Shown here in pieces: positions 48,501 through 63,500 of a stretch of 64,000 nt of DNA. Numbering within the stretch: the first letter of the stretch is position 1; the number at the start of each line of letters is the position of its first letter. Under the pieces are notes generated by a model, which saw only the letters and a list, made by a program, of their open reading frames with translations, searched no databases and was not told the origin of the DNA. This stretch comes from Camarhynchus parvulus (Eukaryota > Chordata > Aves > Passeriformes > Thraupidae): NCBI RefSeq assembly GCF_901933205.1, contig NC_044571.1, positions 70,681,689 to 70,745,688 of the forward strand. Direction: 5' to 3'. Position numbers and translations under genes: made by a program.

Positions 48501-51500
48501 CAATGTCCCTTCCCAGATACTCAGGAGTAAGAGTTGCTCTGTTGACTATGTGGCAACTTACCTGGGACTAGCCTTTAGCAAAGAAGTTCGGGGCTAGCAA
48601 CCTGTTCTGAATTTGACTTTTTACTTTTTAATGCGTTTTTGAGCATTGTATGATCTTCAGACTCTTAATTCACAGCTTGGACTTGCCATAAGAATAAATC
48701 TTTAGGAATAAATTAACAAGGACCAGAGAGTGCACTCAAGCACGGGGCTACTGGTCATGAATGCTTCTTGATCCTGGGTGCTTTGAACATTACAGGCAGC
48801 TTTCAGAGGCAAACCCACTTGGACAGGGTCCAGCACTGAGCACTGTGGGTGTCAGTCAGTCAGTCAGTCAGTCAGTCAGACTTGTTCCTGAGGTCAGCCC
48901 CCAGTTCTATTCCTCTGCCAGTGGTGATTGCCAAAAGGATCTGTCACCCAGTGGTGTACCCCAAAGGGGTTTTGTAGTTTTATACAGTAACAGTGTTTCT
49001 TGTGTGGCTGTGTAATAAGATGAAACCCATTTTAGTCCTGACCTCGCTTTCTATACAAAGCTGCCTCCTTGGTCAGAAAATGTACAATTGTCAAACCAAG
49101 AAACTGTTGTGATTTGGGAAAATTGGTTTTTTGTAGGGCCATTCCACCATGCCAGTCTGGGCTCCATGTCTCCCTGAGCCTTGGTGCTGGCAGAGCCTCC
49201 CCAGTTCGTGGGAGAGGTGGCAGCAGCCAGCACAGAGCTGGGGCTGCACATGGGCTGCCCACCCCTCTCCTGAGTGGGTGGGCACAGAACCATTAGGTCC
49301 TTGTGTCCCTGCAGGGGATGTGATGGTGTGAGGGCACCCAGCCTGGGGGTGACAGTGTCCCCACTGAGTGCTCGGGGCTGCTGGGGCTCTCACATCTGCT
49401 GCCTGGGAAATGACATTGGGGCTTTCCTTCTGATACTGGCCATTTAAGGTTTCCTCTGATAAAAAATAAGTAAGGAATCATTGTAGTTCTGGGTTTTTTG
49501 TGTATGAAAGTTTTATCAGCTGCTAAATGAGAAATTCTAAAAATGAGTAAAGCGTATTTAATGACGGAAAGGTGGTTTTCCTGAGACCTCTGCTATCCTC
49601 CACTCCTGCTGTTACTGTTTTATTCGTGACAACAAAGGCAATTTCTCAGCAATTCCTCTTGCATTGTTGTCTTTCTTTGAATCATGAAAATGATGAAGCA
49701 AACAGCTGTTGCACTTTGTTTTAGTTGCTGCAGATGGTGGGACTGAATCTTCAGCCTTAGTGGATGACAATGGCAGCGAGGAAGATTACAGCTACGAGGA
49801 GCTCTGCCAAGCTGCTCCCAGGTACCTGCAGCCCGGAGGGGAACAGCTAGCAATTAATGAGGTAATGTCCGGGGCTTTGCGTTGCTGGGATGATGACGCA
49901 GGGAGGGCAGGGACAGGGGTGGGGGATGTGGAGGGATGTTTTCCACAGTCTGAGATTTTGTAGTCATAAAAAATTCAATGGCAGTAGCTAGTTTCTTTGG
50001 AAGGGATTTTTGTTTGCTCAGTGGTGAATACCTTTTTGTGGGTAAAACTTTGTTTTGTACACTCCTTTACTAGCATTATTGTGGTTATTGCAGTTTTTCA
50101 GTAAATTGTGATTCCTTCTATAACCTCTCCTAGTGTTTCCAAGAAGGGAGTGGGGGAAAGGGGACAGTTTGAGTGGGTTTAATTTTCCCTCTGGGTTTTA
50201 TACCATCACAGACTGTAACTGTTACCCTATGTAACTGCTCTGGAGTGGGATTCTGGTTGTGTTCACTAGTGAGAATATGCATAGATTTCTGAAAATCTGA
50301 AATTTTAGTTTTATCCTGTAACAGGAGTAATAGGCAATCTAGTGACCTATATTGCTATCTTTGTAATTTATGAACACTTCATAGTTTATCTTCCATCCTT
50401 TGCAATCTCATTTTCTTCCTATCTTAGCTGATAAGTGATGGCACCATCGTCTATGCAGAGGCTCTCTGGGACCATGTCACTATGGATGATCAAGAGCTGG
50501 GCTTCAAAGCTGGAGATGTCATTAGAGTTCTAGAAGCTTCCAATAAAGACTGGTGGTGGGGAAGAAATGAGGACAAGGAGGCCTGGTTTCCAGCTAGCTT
50601 TGTCAGGGTGAGTAATTCTTTTGCTTCTTGCTTTTGCACCATTGCAAGATTCCTAGCAGAGTGCAACAGTTGTCATGGCATTACATTTCATACCTGATCC
50701 TCAGCATGTTTATAGCTGAACCTCAGTGGTGTAACCCCTAACGAGTTCACAAGGAAAAAAGGAGTAGATAATCACACCCTAAGATCCCTTAGCTCCTCTG
50801 ACAACTTTTACTCTGTCTTCTTCATTTGGTCCCTTTGTAACCAAAGGGGTTTCTTAAACAGAGATTACAAGAGAAGGAAGCTCAACCAGAAAGTCATCAG
50901 TGTATACAGAGAGGACACAAGAGTTCTCTTAAGGGCAGGGAAGAGCTATGCTGCAGGGATTTCTTGGTAAAATAGGGCTTAATTTATTATCAAGGACATT
51001 GTGTAGAAATCTGGTTCACAGTCTGAACTCCGCAGTCAGAACTCACCCAGATTAATGACAGTGTAACTCTCAGATGGTAAAAAATTGAATTATATTTTAG
51101 AAAATAATTTGAACTGCCTTTTGAGAACCTGTAGTGAAACTTGGACCGCACTGCATGAAGTACTACATACACAAAGTGCAGCAGGTGGTTGCTCCCTTTC
51201 CCTTTCCTAGATCTCTAGGCAACCTGAGCAATCAGACAGAAGTCAGAAAAGGAGGTGCTGCTGTCTGTATCATACAGATGGGGCACAGGGAAACTATTTA
51301 AAAGTGGTTGAATGCCTGCTTTTGTAATTTTTACCCCTATGCTAACTTGCCAAACACATTAACTATTAGTAAGGGTCAGAAATAAGCTTAACTCTGAAAA
51401 CTACATGAACAGCACAACATGGTCTGTCTCAAATACTGTGAGTAGAAGTCATGTATTTAACCAGACAGAAATCTCAACGCTTTATTTGAATATGCAGTGA

Positions 51501-54500
51501 GTACAATGAGACAAATCCTGTTGTGAAGTCCCCTCTATAAGATAAGAATGAGAACATGTCTGTATCCACTCTTCTCTTAGATATAAGAAGTTTATAACAG
51601 TTTTACCGCACGTTGTAAAACTTTCTGCTTCACTCTAATTGCTTTGTTTGTTCTGGCTGCAGCTGCGAGTTAATCAGGAAGAAGTGCCAGAAAATTGTAG
51701 TAATATCCAGGACGAAGAACAAGATTCAGATATTAGCAAGCATCGCCAGAAAATAGCTGAAAACAGGGATCAGATGAGAACCAACGTTATACAGGAAATT
51801 ATGAAAACAGAACGAGTCTATATCAAGCATCTCAAGGACATCTGTGAGGTACATGCTTTAACCTGAGGACGTTCTGCTGACCTAATGAGAACAAATCATT
51901 CCATATCAGTTGAGAACCACAGTGGTTTCTTATTTCAAAATACTCCCAATTGCACTTCTGATGCTGTCAGTCAGATTCTTAGTTTCCTTTTACGGCTTTC
52001 CTCTCTGATGACTGCCATGAGCCATTGCTTCCTTTCTTTTAAAAAAACTTCCATTTTTGACAGCAAAAAAGTGCCTCTCTGACTCCTATTTCTATAATAA
52101 ATGAGAGAAGGAAGTCCAGTTTATTTAGAGCTCTTTGCCACTGTATAGAAAACTTTGGGTAACTGTAGTAAAATAATTTGCAGTTCAGTTACCAGACTTC
52201 TTGGAAGTAACTTGTAAAGAGTATTTGCTAAATGGTTTTTCTCCCTGTTTTCTCAAGCAAGGAGATTTTTACTGGATGCTTAGGAGTTACGAAGAAACCT
52301 TAAGTGTGTTTTAGATTTGCCTTGCTTGTTTGAACCATAAAATGGGGGTGGTTTTCTGCTTTTTCCTCAATATTTGTTGGAGGCTCACACTTGGGCAAGA
52401 AGCTTCTTAATACTTTTCACTGAAGTTTGCCTCTTCTGACATGAGTTATGATGCATTTGACCTGTATTTGACTTGTTTTTGTAGTTTGCATCTGAAATGG
52501 TGCTAAGCAACCTACAAAAATATTCTTTGTAGCCTTAGTTTGCTAGGTCTGTCCTTGTATTTGTCATGCTGTCATCCTTTAGTCCACCACTTACCATTAG
52601 ATTGTTTAATTCACAGCAAAGTAGACAAGGTAGCAGTAGGTTTTTATTTGTTTTTTTTTTTTTTTTTTTTCCATTTTTAGATCAGGTTTTTTTCTTGAAG
52701 AGAGAAAAAATGGAGAGAAAGGACAAAAATTGGTTACCAACTGGCTAATTTTAAAACATTAAATGTAAATTTCATCATTTATATTCATTGTTTACTTAAG
52801 CTAGTAAGATTGATTGTGTGCATGAAAGACCAGGGAAGAATTTGTACACTCTGCTATGCTGCTGCTATGGCTAGCTGAGTTCTAGGACATGATCTCATAT
52901 TTTACTGACCTGTTAAGACTTAGACACATATTAATTAATTAATTTTCTCTAATACGTATATCCTATACCTGGTTTTTAATATCTGGCAAGCCTCTGAGTT
53001 TAGTACAAGAGAGCAAGCACATATTTTCCAAGAAGAGAAGCAATGGGCCATGCTCAGCATGTGGGATAGAGATAGTCTGCTGTCCTCAGAGTGAATCTGT
53101 AGGGTAGTGCATGTAGGACATAAGGCTGAAAATACACTCAAGTAAGACTAAGCCAGAAAAGCTACACAGATAATAACCCAAATTTGCAAGCTCAGCCCTT
53201 GCATGAATCCCTCAGGCTGGCTGTAGCCAGGATCATGAAGCTAGAGTACACCCATAAAACATGTTTTACATTCAAGAAGTGTCTGCAGTCCACATTACAG
53301 GAGCCACACAGGAATTAGCTTTCCCTGTTGGTGCAGTAGGAAATGCGGTAGCTGGCTTGCAGCGTAGCCACTGCACAGCTCTCGGAGCAGATGGCTGTGG
53401 AGGAGACAGGAATATTCCTAACAGTGCCAGCAACAGTCAGCGTTACTTCCTGGTAAACCTCACCAGAGCAACTGCAAGGCTGTTTCAGCTGTCTGCTCCC
53501 AGAGCTGTTTGCGGGAGGCCTGCCTGCCAGCAGCCAAATGGAGGAGTCTGGCAGATAGCTCCTATCCCATCAGTTAACCTTTGCACTCCCTGAGCCCTGG
53601 TGCTGTAAGTGCTGTGAGACTGTGAGCACAGCAGCTCTTCCTGGGGCTTCAGTCCCTGCAGTGCATTCACAACAGGGAGATGCAAGTGGGCTTTACACTC
53701 GGGACATTCCCTGGTTCACTTGGGGTACCCTGAGACAGGGGCTGGACCCCAGGAATCCACATGTGAACATCTCAGGTGCAAATCTGAACTTCTGCTTCTG
53801 TGTGTGTCTAGAAAACCACTCCCTTGCCTGGAGACCACGGGGGTCATGGCAGCTCAAATGATTTTGTTCAGAGTAGGACCTGTCTCACATCCTCAGACTA
53901 AGGAGTGTTTTTTATTTCATTTCAGGGTTACATTCGGCAGTGTCGCAAACATACAGGAATGTTCACCACAGCTCAGCTAAGCACCATTTTTGGAAATATT
54001 GAAGATATTTACAAGTTCCAAAGGAAGTTTCTGAAGGATCTTGAGAAACAGTACAACAAAGAGGAACCTCATCTAAGTGAAATAGGGTCATGTTTTCTTC
54101 AACATGTAGGTTGAAAAAGTTGATTTTATTTATGAAATTACCAAAATATGATAATAAAAAGCCAAGTTACCATATTAGGAGGGGATTTCACTAACATGTG
54201 CTTCTTAAATAATAAACTGGCAGCATTTTAGAAGGTAAAGTAACTTGCAGTTAATTAAATATTTGTTTTAGATTTCTCCTCAGCTTTAGCAATCATGTTT
54301 TTTGTAAACAGTTTTAAGTTTCTTTGTTGAAACTCTAATGATCACAGATGATGCAGTGATCTCATATTCAGCAAGCAGAAACTTCATACAGACATTAAGG
54401 AAGGTAGGTAGTGAGGAGATAGGCTGTGAGTTCTTGATAGAGACTTGCTAAGCCTATAGCTGTCTTCCCCAAAGAAAAATACTTTTAAAAGTGAGTTTGA

Positions 54501-57500
54501 TTATCCTTACTCAAGAAGAGACCTTTATTTCTGTGTTCTGACAAAGAAGGGTACATGGTTTTGACAGCTACAAAGTAGATTTTTGCATATTTCAAGGCTG
54601 ATCAGCCTGTAAGCAATATAGAAAATTGATTACTTAATCTAATTATATATAATAGATATTACAAAAATTGCTTTTCTCCTTTATAAACAAATACTTCAGT
54701 AAAGTTGTACCTTTTTTTTTTAATAGCAAGAAGGCTTTGCTATTTATTCAGAGTATTGTAACAACCATCCCAGTGCCTGCATTGAGCTCTCCAGACTGAT
54801 GAAGCAGGGCAAATACCGCCACTTCTTCGAGGCCTGTCGCTTGCTTCAGCAGATGATTGACATTGCCATTGATGGTTTTCTTCTCACACCTGTTCAGAAA
54901 ATCTGCAAATATCCTCTGCAGCTTGCAGAATTGCTCAAATACACCACTCAGGAGCACAGGTGAGAGAATGAATATAACAAATTCTGTAATAGTAGTAACA
55001 TCTAATTACTCAGGTTTTCTGGGTGGCACAACATTGTAGGTTTTGAGATCAGGAACAAAACTGCCATGGACCATGATAAACGGGGCTTCTGGAACCATCA
55101 CAGTCAGTCACCAAAACAGTATCTGAAAGTGCAGCACAGGGGACTGAGAGGATGCATGCCACAATGAGGAACAAGTCAAAGAGAGAGAAGGAGAAGAAGA
55201 TGGTGTGTAAACAGGATGCAGGGAGGAATGTGTAATTCAGAGTGAAAAAAAAAGGCCAGTGTGTGAAAAGAAATCAAGGAGAAAGAAATCCAAAGAGGGA
55301 AAGATTCATAAAAGTTGTGGATGTAAGAAAAAGTGAAGATTGCCTTAGAAAATAACCACAACCTGATTAAGTTTGGAGGTAATTTGTTTTAGAAACTTGG
55401 TAGTAATAAACATTACCTTAGTTTGCAGTAAAGTCCAGGTACTAGATTTTCAGCTGGCATAAATAAAAATAGAAGTTGCAGATAGCCTTTCCGGTATACC
55501 CCTGCACTGATTCGATCTTTGACTAAATTATGATTTTATCTGTAAGTGTCTTTTTATCTTGTATAATTGCAAGAAAGTATTCCATTGTGACCCTGTGCTC
55601 AAAGTCCAAATGAAGCCTGAGGCAATGTTTTCTTGGCCAAAGTCAGTGCTTTAACCTTGAGAAAACTCCCCTTGGAGACCACTGGATTTTTGCCAGAGGC
55701 AAAATACAAGGTCTGGGGAGCTCTGACATTTACACGTGAAATGCCTCTATTCAGTTCTGTGACTACCTGGGAAGTGCTGCAATAAGAATTACTAACTAGA
55801 GTTTCTCTTTCGCTGCTACTGATTTTAGAAAGGTTATTCTGTGAGCTATTATACCTGCAGATAAAGTGACAGCGAGGTCTCACCACCTTCCTCCCGCAGT
55901 ACCTACTTTCCTCTTGTGTGACACAGCATCCAGAGATGCCTTCAAGCGCAGAGAGGCACCCACTGTGCAGAGATGCTCATAAACAGGCAGATCTACACCC
56001 ACATGGAGCCTTGGGAAAGGCTACAGCCAGCTGGGGGTTTTGGTAGCATTTTGTTTTCATAAAAAATTTGAAGTTCCAATATGCGCAACCTGCTGTGAAG
56101 GCCACAAGTTGTGTAGCAAGTGTGGAATAAATACCAACAAAGAAAAAAGGAACTGAGATAAGGAAGGGCAAGTGTAGCAGTATGGATATCATGTGGTCAC
56201 CCTGTGGGGCATCTCCCTGGCGTTAGTAGGATCCTGTTACTGTTAATCTCACTTTCTGTATTCGGTGTGGCAGAATAGAGTTCCCACTGATGTAAATAAA
56301 GAGAGGAGAGAATGCACACATTCAGAAGGGAAGCACATCCATCAGCAGCAGCCAATGAAAATTGGAACTGAGACAGAAGCAGATAAAAAGGACAGCAAGG
56401 CTAACGCCTTGGCAGGATTTATTTCTGGTTCGTGCTGTTTTCTGCCTCTGGCTCCCTTTTCTGCAAGAGGCATTCTGATAAAAGAGGAAAAGCAGCTGCT
56501 CTGCTGGGATTCCTTTAGCAAGAAATATGTCTCTTTCCTTCTCTCTTTTGAGAGATTCCATTTGACAAAGGTGAAGGAGAGATGGATGCTATTCAGAGGA
56601 GAAAAAAAAGCCTGCCTGCAAGCTTGGGGAGATTCATAGGCATGTTAAGAGCTCAGGAAAGAAGGAGGGGAGCAGAGCATTGCAAGAAGGACAGGAGGAT
56701 TGGCCTGAGTTAATTGCATTAGTCCTGAAGCAGGAAGGGGCAAGTGGCCATCATGGCTTTCACACATTTGTCCTGTAGAAACTGGATGCTTTCTTATTGT
56801 CTCCTTTAATTCCTCTCTCTGGTTCCCCTGTTCTTGGGTTCTTCTCACCCTCTGTGGGATTGATTTTGGTTTTTTTTCCCGTCCACCTAGCATCCTCCAT
56901 TTGTGTTCATTGACTCAGTCATGGGGAACAAAAAGAAGAAAATACAGTTGTTAAACATGATTAAAAGAATGCTCTTCCCAAAAAAATCTGACTTAAGTCT
57001 TGCCTAAAAAAATAGTCCTTTGATGAAATATAGCCATCACTGAACTCAGTAGGAGTTCTACCCTTGTTTTCAGTAGAGACAGTGTTGCAGTTCATTAATC
57101 AATCTCTTCTGCCTCCTTCCACCAATCTAATAATTTGCTCTAGACAAGCCCAGCAGTACAGCAGCACTGAATTGTACAGGCTACTGTGTGGGATTTGGGA
57201 TAGCAGGAATCAGGTTCCTCTTTTTTAAGTACCTGAGTAGAGGGATAAATAGATAATGTGGGCTACTACTGCAGGCACTGTGGTTACATCATTTCCATGG
57301 TTTGTGATTGCATCATGTCCATTGTCTAAGTGATCCTTGAAATGTGCTTACATTTCCCAGTGATTATAGCAACATAAAAGCTGCATATGAGGCCATGAAG
57401 AATGTGGCATGCCTAATCAACGAACGAAAACGGAGACTAGAAAGCATAGACAAGATTGCCCGTTGGCAAGTCTCTATCGTGGACTGGGAGGTGAGTGTCA

Positions 57501-60500
57501 GCCTGTGTCTTTTCCTGGGCAAATGTACTGTGTACAATACTTGTTGTCCCCTGCAGGAGTCTTTCTGCGTAGGTGCTTGTTTATGGTGTCTACTTTTCAA
57601 GTGGTCATTGCTCAGTTAAAAGTCCAGTTGCTTAATTTACAATGTTTCTGTTACTGATTAACCTTGTTTATAGTTCAGGAAGAGCAGTATGTAAAAGGGA
57701 CACTTGTCTTTGAGATGAGATGACAAAATGGAGCTTTTAAAAATGTTGAATCTCATTTGGAAGTTTGGTAGTTCTGTCAGAACGGGAACCTGTTTTACTG
57801 ACTTAAATGTTTAAGATTTGATTATATAGTGAGACTGGTTAGACACACTCTGAGATCTTAAAATATTATTTACTTACTACATATCTCTACATCTCTATAT
57901 ACCTGTCTTCCTAGGGACCAGATGTGTTAGCCAGAAGCTCAGAACTGATCCACTCAGGAGAACTGACCAAAATATCAAAACAAGGCAAAAGCCAGCAGAG
58001 GACTTTCTTCCTTTTTGACCATCAGCTTGTGTTCTGTAAGAAGGACTTGCTGAGAAGGGACATTTTGTATTACAAGGATCGTATTGACATGGACGAGACA
58101 GAAATTGTGGACGCTGAAGATGGCAGAGACAAAGATTTTAACATCAGTGTCAAGAATGCTTTTAAGATAATAAACAGAACAACAGAAGAGATTCATTTGT
58201 TCTGTGCAAAAAAACAGGAGGATAAAAAGAGATGGATGGAGGCGTGTGAAAATGAAAGGAGAAGAGTTCGAGAAGATAAGGAAATGGGTGAGTGAAACAA
58301 TTTCTAAACAATGGTTAAAACAAACTTGCTTTTGCAGTTCTTTGTTTTGTACAGATGTGCACTCTGTCTTCTTGAGCTGGTGTCCGTTTCTTACCTGACC
58401 TGATGTTTAGCTGTGTAAGTGAAGCCTATTTAGGTGTGTTTGCCCTGTCACTGTGGGCCAAAGGTCCAGGGCAAATAGCGTCATCCATATGATTCTGGTG
58501 CTTGGTGGAGCAGAATGAGAGATGAGATATGACAAGATGCAAGTCACAAAAACCAATCAATAATAAAAATCCATCTAATATCCTAGCACTTTTGTATGAA
58601 GGATTGGTCAAAAATATCTGTCCATAAAGCATGCTTTTTTACAAAGCCAAGCATCAATAATTGTAGATTTATATTGTCTCTGTCATATAGTGGCACCTCC
58701 TGTGTCCAGGAGGCCCATGCAGTTGTATGGTGTCATTAACTACAGAGCCAGCAATAGCACCACTGGACAGTGAGTGGCATTGGCACATTTCTCTGGCACT
58801 GGCACAGAGAAATGAAGCCAAACCTTGAGTGAGCAGGAAAAAAGGTAGTAAATCCTAGGACCAGTTTTAGACCTGCAGCCTATGGGACACTCCAAGGACA
58901 GTGTGTCTTCTGTGTCTATCTATAGTTAGGATTGCTTTTTTGGTTTTGCATCATTTCATGCGTCCTTTAAGATCAGTGACAAAAAGCTCCAGCAAAATTT
59001 AAATGGCAAAATATATACAAAGAAAGCAGCAACACTAATTTTAAAAAAAAGAAAACTCTTTTTAGTGTTTCTAAAAAGTCATGTTAGTGCATCTGTGAAT
59101 ATCAGCTGCATGAGAACTTCTCCTTTTCAGTAACATTCTTGAGGCTAACGCTTTGGACTGACATCAGGTTAACACTGGAAGTGCAGTGAAGTGGATGATG
59201 CAATTCAAAAATTATTGAAACTTAAACAAGATGCCAAACCTTATATTCCATGATCATGTAAAACATGTGGTCAGAATAATAGGAAGACAGGAATAACCCT
59301 TACATTACAAATATAACCCTTTTGATCCTAGTTGCTTTCTCTTGTTTGATTCTGTTGTAAGTATGATAAAAATAAGGCCTCTTCCTTATGTATTTTAGAT
59401 AGTCCATAAGCAGAAGAAAATACTTAAAAGTTTGCCAATTCATTCTCAATCTAAAATCAGTTTTAATCCTTCCACATTGCACTAACTGCTGCAATTAATC
59501 CCAGTCATCTTGAGTCTGGAGTAAGCAATGAAGGAGCCACAGCTAAACTTCCCTCAGACTTTGGAAACCTGACTCTTCTCCAGTGCCGAATGTCACAATG
59601 TGACATTACAGTCAGCGTTGGTGGGCACAATGCTGACGGCTTTCGTGCCTTGCTCTATGTGGAGCTTGTTCTGTCACCTTGTGCTCATGGAGATATGAGG
59701 TAGCTGCCTTCCCTAATTCACCTAAGCAGCACTCTAAAACAGTGGGTATTGCAAAAGGGTGAAGGTGATCAGAGGGTAATAGAGCAATGCTGAGGATCTG
59801 ATCATAATTGTCCACACAGTCCCTCTTACAACAAAGTTAAGAATGACTGCACTCCAGTATACAATGAGAATCATAATACAGTGACATGGAAGGATGCTAC
59901 TGAGTAAAACACAGCTCCTGCACTTTTGTGAGCAAGACTGAGGTAAAGAAGATAAAAACTGAACAAGTGAATGCTTCTATTTCCATCCTTTCTAAGAAGA
60001 AGCATTCTTGAGCTCTGCACTGCTTCCTGGGTGGTTACTTTATGGAGCACTGGGAGAGAATGTTGAGCAAGTTAGATGCCGTCTGTCAAGAAGCTCCTGA
60101 GGCTCTGCCCTGGGCAGCCACAAGTCTGTCTTGGTGTTACCATTCCTCCTAAGTGACACTGCTGCAGAAATCCCCAAGCATGAGGAAACTGCAGAGGTGT
60201 AGCAGCTACAGCCCTAAACTATTTATTCTGCTGGGATCCCATGAAAATCAACATATGATATTTAGAAGAGTAACCATCCAACAGTGGTGGTGGCACTGGC
60301 AGTGAGATTTGTCATAAAAGCACTAACCCTTGTTTTGGGGCTGGGTCACAAATTCCCATGGTTGCTGAGTGCGAGAACTGCACAAGGAAGGTCCATTGTG
60401 CTTGATACTCCTCAGGCACAGTGCAATATAGTGGGGGGGAAAAAATGCCAGTTAAAAGAGAAACTGTATGTTTGGTAATGGCACATAGACACATGCAGTC

Positions 60501-63500
60501 TTCTCTGCCCATGTAACATCCAGCTTTCTGTAAAGTTGCTTTTCAAGTGTTGCAGCTCACTATTGTGACGTTCCTGTTTTGGGACAGGTATGATGAACCA
60601 GAGGAAAGATAGTTGAGTTGTAATAGCTAATGTCCATCTGGTCTTGTGAGCCACAGTGGCTTGGATCTTTTCTCCATTAGCCAGAAGACTGTTTCTTTTC
60701 TAGAATTTCTTCTTTTTTTGGCATAATTAAACATTTCCTTCAGCCAAAGCCAATGGAAAAATGCCACTATTCTCAACCTCAGGTTTAAATTTGTCTTGTT
60801 GATTTTGTAAGCTATCTTGCTGAACTAAACACAAAGCCTCTAATCTGACCACTCAGAGAACAAATAATACTCTTTCAATTCGGAACTGCAAATGGCATTT
60901 TACTTCTATTTTCAAAGACACTTTGGTGTGAGTCATTGTCTCCCAAACCATATCTAGCTTTTCTTAGCTTTTATGAATATATGAGAGAAAAGACCACAGC
61001 CAGAAAAGCCTTCTCCAAACCACTAATAGTAACCCTAAGAAAGTGGTCTGATCTCTCTTGATGAAATTGCTTTCATTTTTAAAAATCTGTTTCCTGTTTC
61101 TATAAAGGAAAAAAAAAAAGCCCTGCAGAATAAAATAAAATAAACTACTGCTACCCAAAAATTATGGATGTATAGACTAATTTGTAATAACTTCTTCATA
61201 AGTTCAGGATAAAAAGCAAAGGGAGTTTTAAAAGTGTAGAGAGATGAGGGAAGATGCAAAATGGAACTGAAGCAGACACTTCATTCTGGCTTTGAACCAC
61301 AGCTTCTGTGCTCTTTCTGTGCATATGTGTGAAATGAGTGCAGCCTGATGCACGGCATGAAATGAAACAGCATGTGCACCCTATTGTCACCTTGTGCAAA
61401 TGTGACATTTGCATGTACCTCAACTGTGTTGTACACAGGGAGAGGAAACTGGAGTGCCTCTACCTGGCCTCGCGAAAGCACCTGTCTCTGGTGCCACCTT
61501 CTAGCAGATGGCTGTCATCTCTGTACCCCAGTTCAGCCATACACCTGTCACATGATAGTAAATAGCATAGGGTTACCCATGTGCTTCATGTAAGTTACAC
61601 AAGGATGTATGAGAAACCCAACTGAGGGATCCAGCCCCAGAATGATGCAGCCAAAACCACATCACAGCCTGCTTCAGCGTCTGCCAGATTTTGTGATACT
61701 CTCTGCTGAGTGAAGGGAAAGATACCCAAATTTGTACTAGCAGTGTCTCCAATCTGTTACCCAGGTCAGCTCAGAGTGAGTGAAAAACAAAAGGATTCTG
61801 CATTTGTGATCTGTTACTTGGTGACTTGTAGATTTCAAAAATTTTATTTTACACCTTTTTTTTTAATCTCTTGTTATCTGAACTTATCTGTCATTATCCC
61901 AGTAGAAAACCCTCTTTAAGTTCATATGACAATACTTCTAAAAACTTCAGGTGTATTGCTACTAAGATTTACTAAAATTTGCTAATTTACTAAAAAAAAG
62001 CTTAAAATACAGTTTACTTACTTGTTTTAATTTAATGCAATCAAGTGTTAGATACAGTAATTATGTACTAGTGCCCTAATTTACACTTTGATGTGTAGGT
62101 ATGGAAATCTCAGAAAACCAGAAGAAACAAGCCATGCTGAATGCCCGTAAGTCAAGGCAAGGAAAAATTAAAGGTGGGTGTTGAGAATTGCATTACCTTC
62201 TTACTGAGTTCCACTGATCTTTTCATTAGGAAGTAGCACAGTCTGGCTGTGGCTGAGTTCTTCAATCTTTTAAAAACATTTTTTGTGGCTTACTTGGAGT
62301 CAAATAATTGCCATTAACATGTATTTTAATATTAAATTCCAATATCTCTGTAAACTGTCTACTAAATCAGCTCCCTGAGCTTCTTCAAACAGACGAGTTA
62401 GTATTCTGTATGTTAAGAGAAGAAACTCAAAAGGTAAGGCAAAGTGTTTATTTTTAAGGTTGTGATGAATTGGATGCACAGGTTAAATTATAAATTAGTG
62501 TTACAATTCCTTCATTTGCTTTTACTCAGGGAGCTTGTTCCTCTTTACCAATTCTGTGTCTTGTTTAAAATGTCCTAAAGTTCTTTTTGCAAGCCACATT
62601 GTTATATTATTTACAATAACAGTCAAAATGGCTTCTGGCATCCCTCTAGAAGGAAGGATGGACCAGAAACTTGTTTGTCAGGAAATGGCTTTTTTATTCA
62701 TTTCCTCTCTCAGAAAATAATCACAACAGAAACAAAAAACAACAGATTTTGTCCTTTTCCATCTTAAAGTCAAACTCAGCTAAATCTCTAGTGTGCTGAG
62801 AGAAAAGTGGAATAAGATTTAAGTCTGAGTTTAGGAGTGAAGGAGTTGATGTTAGGTTGTCTTCTGTTCACTGGGATTAATGTTCTTAAAGCATTTTCTC
62901 TTAATCAATCAATAGATACCCCTGGAACTTGTCTGGATTTTCAGGGGAGTGGCTAAAGTTTGTAATTAGGAGATTCTATTCAGAATCCACAAAGCTCAAA
63001 GTCTTAAGAACATTAACCCAGAAAAATGTATTTCAAATGGAAGAAACAACATTCTTGTTGGTAGCAGTATTTTACCCAGCCTTACTCTGAGAGTGGACCG
63101 AAGAACCAGTATCTGCTGTTTGAAGTAATTCCTTTGAAATACAAAGATTTATTTGTGCAAACAATATAGTCCAGCTGTGTGAAACTGCTGCTTGTTTTTG
63201 GTCATTCTGTTATATTATTTTTACTGGTACTGTTGTCTTCTTAAGCCAAATCAGTGCAGCAATTAAAAACTCAAATATCAGAAAACGTGACCCTTAGTAG
63301 CTGTGCCATTCAAGATCATCTTGTCCCCTGGCTCTGTGCTTAAATTTCCCTGGCTTATTCAGGTGCTTTCTCCAACTGTTCTTCTGCAGGTGTGAGCTAT
63401 AATGGGTGTCCTCTGCCTCCTCTACACCAAACCCTTCATCCCCTTCACCAGCGACACATCACCGTGCCTACCAGCGTCCCACAGCAGCAGGTCTTTGCTC

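Larger units (their letters stand above)
41096..49724 (+). other. SPATA13: SPATA13 intron 4 (8.6 kb) containing an internal promoter and mobile elements
   Basis: GTAAGA donor and TTTTAG acceptor at 49724. It holds a tRNA-Ile-derived SINE (about 42171-42313), a probable solo LTR (about 42323-43330), a possible old L3/CR1 fragment (about 44380-44760), the alternative promoter and first exon (about 47020-47369) and a (GTCA)7 microsatellite at 48851-48878. The remaining stretches show nothing I recognise. Confidence 0.8.
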
